The notes beneath the pieces were generated by a model. That model was not told the DNA's origin, searched no databases, and was given only the letters and a program-made list of their open reading frames with translations. Positions 7,132 through 8,525 of a DNA stretch of 8,525 bases are shown here, piece after piece (position 1 is the first letter of the stretch; the number at the start of each line of letters is the position of its first letter). This DNA is from Oscillospiraceae bacterium (GTDB lineage: Bacteria; Bacillota_A; Clostridia; Oscillospirales; Ruminococcaceae). Made by a program: the position numbers and the translations under genes. The stretch is from positions 1 to 8,525 of the forward strand of contig CAAFWX010000376.1 of assembly GCA_900766795.1 (NCBI GenBank), given 5' to 3'.

Positions 7132-7194
7132 TTGAATTGAATGCACGGCTAAACATACGATTGAATTTCTAAACTAAGATTACCTTGAATTCAA
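7132..7194 (+). repeat. TTGAAT repeats upstream of, and overlapping, the XRE promoter
   Basis: TTGAAT occurs at 7132, 7137, 7161 and 7185. The last three are spaced exactly 24 bases apart. The last one is the -35 element and forms the perfect 10-base palindrome TTGAATTCAA (7185-7194). Such a site over the -35 box would suit an operator for the XRE regulator just downstream. AT-rich chance repetition is also possible. Confidence 0.4.
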
Positions 7195-7213
7195 TAAGAA
7201 CTTGTGGTATAAT
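7185..7213 (+). promoter_or_regulatory. Sigma-A promoter of the XRE regulator/ABC exporter operon
   Basis: TTGAAT (7185-7190), a 17-base spacer and perfect TATAAT (7208-7213) with extended -10 TGG. Transcription would start near 7220, giving a leader of about 70 bases before the ATG at 7293. Confidence 0.8.
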
Positions 7214-7235
7214 AAACGAAAAGAAATCGAACCTT

Positions 7236-7262
7236 TCAACAATAACCCCGCGTTTTTGTTGA
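7236..7262 (+). repeat. Hairpin in the leader of the XRE gene
   Basis: TCAACAA (7236-7242) pairs with TTGTTGA (7256-7262) around a 13-base loop. It lies between the promoter and the ribosome binding site GGGAGGG (7278-7284). It is not followed by a T-run, so it is not a terminator. Its role is unknown. Confidence 0.35.
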
Positions 7263-7292
7263 TTAATGAAATGCTGAGGGAGGGTACAGCGA

Positions 7293-8165
7293 ATGGATAA
7301 CACATTCAACACAAATCTCCGCCGAATACGCAAGGAAAAAGGGATAACGCAGGAGCAGCTTGCCGAAGCGGCGGGAGTATCCGCGCAGGCGGTGTCGAAA
7401 TGGGAGATTTCGAGCTTCCCCGACGCAGCGCTGCTGCCGAAAATCGCGGAGCGGCTCGGAGTTTCGATTGACGAGCTTTTCGGGCGGAAGGACGAGAGCA
7501 AGTCCATTTATGACAGGGTGATGGAGCATATCAAAGCCACTCCCGCCGAAAGGCAGTTCGACGAGGCTTTCAGCATTTGCAGGGCTATGCTTATGGGAAA
7601 AGGCGGCTGCTCGAGGTATGAACCGTTAGGGGCGGATATACTTGAATGCCCATACGAGATACACAGCCGTATGGATTTCTACGAGGGCTTTATGGAAACT
7701 CGAAACAATGCGGATTTGCAGTATTTTTTCCTGTTCCCCGAGCCAAAATGCGGCTACGACAAGGTGCTGAAATACGACGAGAATTTTGTGAAGCTGTTCA
7801 GCGTACTCGCAAAGCCAAACGCGCTGAAAGCGCTGTATTTTCTGGCGGGCAGGGACGGCACCATGTTCTTTAAAAAGGACACCCTCATTCATGAGCTTGG
7901 TATCTCCGACGAAAACGCAAAGGAGATAATAAACGACTTCTGCGACATAAGGTTTATCTGGGAGGCAACCCTGAATGGCGGCGACAGCAGCGAGAAGATA
8001 TATCAGTTTCTTGCCCGCTGCGAGCTTGTGGCATTTCTCACCGCCGCGCGGTATTTCATGCTTCCGCCGAACAGTTTCAACTATAACAGCGATTGCAGGC
8101 ATAAGCGTTACTTCATAAACGACACCTACAAAAAGGAGAGCGGCGATGAAAAAGAAAACCGATGA
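7293..8165 (+). CDS. XRE-family transcriptional regulator with a large C-terminal domain
   Basis: This is an intact 290-residue protein. Residues about 5-63 are a Cro/C1-type helix-turn-helix (KGITQEQLAEAAGVSAQAVS as helices 2-3, then KWE and a LAERLGVSIDELF-like end). The remaining roughly 220 residues are not a common peptidase or TPR module. Residues about 165-230 (LAKPNALKALYFLA, then LGISDENAKEIINDF and IRFIWEATL) read like a winged-helix-type fold, so it may sense a ligand or bind DNA twice; that is inference. The ATG at 7293 has GGGAGGG 8 bases upstream. The last 20 bases overlap the start of the ABC exporter gene, implying translational coupling, so it probably regulates that exporter and itself. 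A palindrome over its own -35 box is a candidate operator. Confidence 0.88.
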   Translation: MDNTFNTNLRRIRKEKGITQEQLAEAAGVSAQAVSKWEISSFPDAALLPKIAERLGVSIDELFGRKDESKSIYDRVMEHIKATPAERQFDEAFSICRAMLMGKGGCSRYEPLGADILECPYEIHSRMDFYEGFMETRNNADLQYFFLFPEPKCGYDKVLKYDENFVKLFSVLAKPNALKALYFLAGRDGTMFFKKDTLIHELGISDENAKEIINDFCDIRFIWEATLNGGDSSEKIYQFLARCELVAFLTAARYFMLPPNSFNYNSDCRHKRYFINDTYKKESGDEKENR

Positions 8166-8525
8166 AAAGAAGAACCCGCTGCACCGCGAATACGGTCTGT
8201 GGAGCAATATCCGCTGGACGCTTTCGGGAATGCGGCGCTACTCAAAGCGGCTGCTGGTGCTTATCCCGATAGGGATAGTCTGCGCACCGCTGATGAATTA
8301 CCTCTGGACGTTTATCTCGAAGTTCGTCATTGACATGATTACGGGCGAAGCGGGGCTTGAAGCACTGCTGTGGCTGATGGGTATTTTCACGGCTATTCAG
8401 CTTGTTTCCACCATGCTGAACACCTATTATTACAGCGAGATTTGGTGGCGGTTTATTGATGTTCGCTTCGGGCAGATGGGCGAGAAAAACGCGAAGGTCA
8501 TGAGCATTGATTTCGAACACCTCGA
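8146..8525 (+). CDS. ABC exporter, N-terminal transmembrane part (truncated by the window end)
   Basis: The ATG at 8146 is preceded 7 bases upstream by AAGGAG (8133-8138), inside the end of the XRE gene, so the two genes overlap by 20 bases in different frames. The visible 126 residues have a basic cytoplasmic N-terminus (MKKKTDEKKNPLHREYGLWS), a first hydrophobic helix at about 35-60 and a second at about 72-95. Then comes FGQMGEKNAKVMSIDFEHL, which resembles the coupling-helix region of clostridial type I ABC exporters (typically followed by an E-D-P motif). The ATP-binding domain would lie beyond the window. A half-transporter with fused membrane and ATPase domains is expected. Substrate is unknown; drug or peptide export is likely given the regulator and the nearby MATE pump. 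Confidence 0.85.
   Translation, partial: MKKKTDEKKNPLHREYGLWSNIRWTLSGMRRYSKRLLVLIPIGIVCAPLMNYLWTFISKFVIDMITGEAGLEALLWLMGIFTAIQLVSTMLNTYYYSEIWWRFIDVRFGQMGEKNAKVMSIDFEHL

Larger units (their letters stand above)
6927..7292. other. Divergent regulatory region between the kinase-like gene and the XRE gene
   Basis: This 366-base gap holds two outward-facing sigma-A promoters (6986-7014 on the minus strand, 7185-7213 on the plus strand), a spacer of about 170 bases between them, a run of TTGAAT repeats, and a small hairpin in the XRE leader. The spacer has a weak stem at about 7091-7111 and no gene I can support. A 63-codon minus-strand frame overlaps it, but it has a GTG start and no ribosome binding site, and it runs through the minus promoter. 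Confidence 0.6.

Noticed and set aside
6955..7146. 63-codon minus-strand frame (contains FSQLPADKLKRFLKDRTIS)
   Set aside because: GTG start with no ribosome binding site, and it runs through the promoter of the kinase-like gene. The middle looks faintly protein-like and could be a gene remnant, but I cannot support it.

Overview
The window looks like a piece of a Gram-positive, Clostridia-type chromosome (Ruminococcaceae/Oscillospiraceae-like). This is inferred from mid-range GC, strong AGGAGG-type ribosome binding sites, sigma-A promoters with extended -10 boxes, a lipobox-anchored solute-binding protein, and the gene families present. The sequence alone does not prove the taxon.

Layout. 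(1) Positions 1-248 are non-coding as far as I can tell and hold two strong hairpins. (2) Positions 249-4673, plus strand, form a two-gene sensory operon. The first gene is a lipoprotein fusing a family-1 solute-binding domain to a 5'-nucleotidase C-terminal-like domain. The second is a membrane hybrid histidine kinase (extracellular Cache-like domain, PAS, HisKA, HATPase, receiver). Both are broken: gene 1 has a one-base frameshift and an in-frame TAA, and gene 2 has an in-frame TAG and an in-frame TGA. Reading through the lesions restores continuous, motif-complete proteins, so this is either recent decay or sequence error. (3) Positions 4729-6105, minus strand, encode a MATE-family efflux pump. 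Its leader has a sigma-A promoter, four mutually complementary segments and an intrinsic terminator just before the ribosome binding site. (4) Positions 6354-6926, minus strand, encode a small P-loop kinase-like ATPase. (5) Positions 7293-8525, plus strand, hold an XRE-type regulator whose end overlaps the start of an ABC exporter gene that runs off the window.

How it fits together. The broken operon looks like an orphan nutrient or nucleotide-related sensor: a binding protein next to a kinase, with no ABC permease in view. The right half is efflux-themed, with a MATE pump under a predicted transcription attenuator and an ABC exporter under a coupled XRE regulator. The kinase gene and the XRE operon are divergent and start from promoters that share an identical 17-base core.

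The most interesting signal is the MATE leader (about 6127-6215, minus strand). Four arms of alternating orientation can fold as A:B plus terminator C:D (off) or as B:C (on). Overlapping short reading frames cover arm B. This is the geometry of drug- or ribosome-responsive attenuation.
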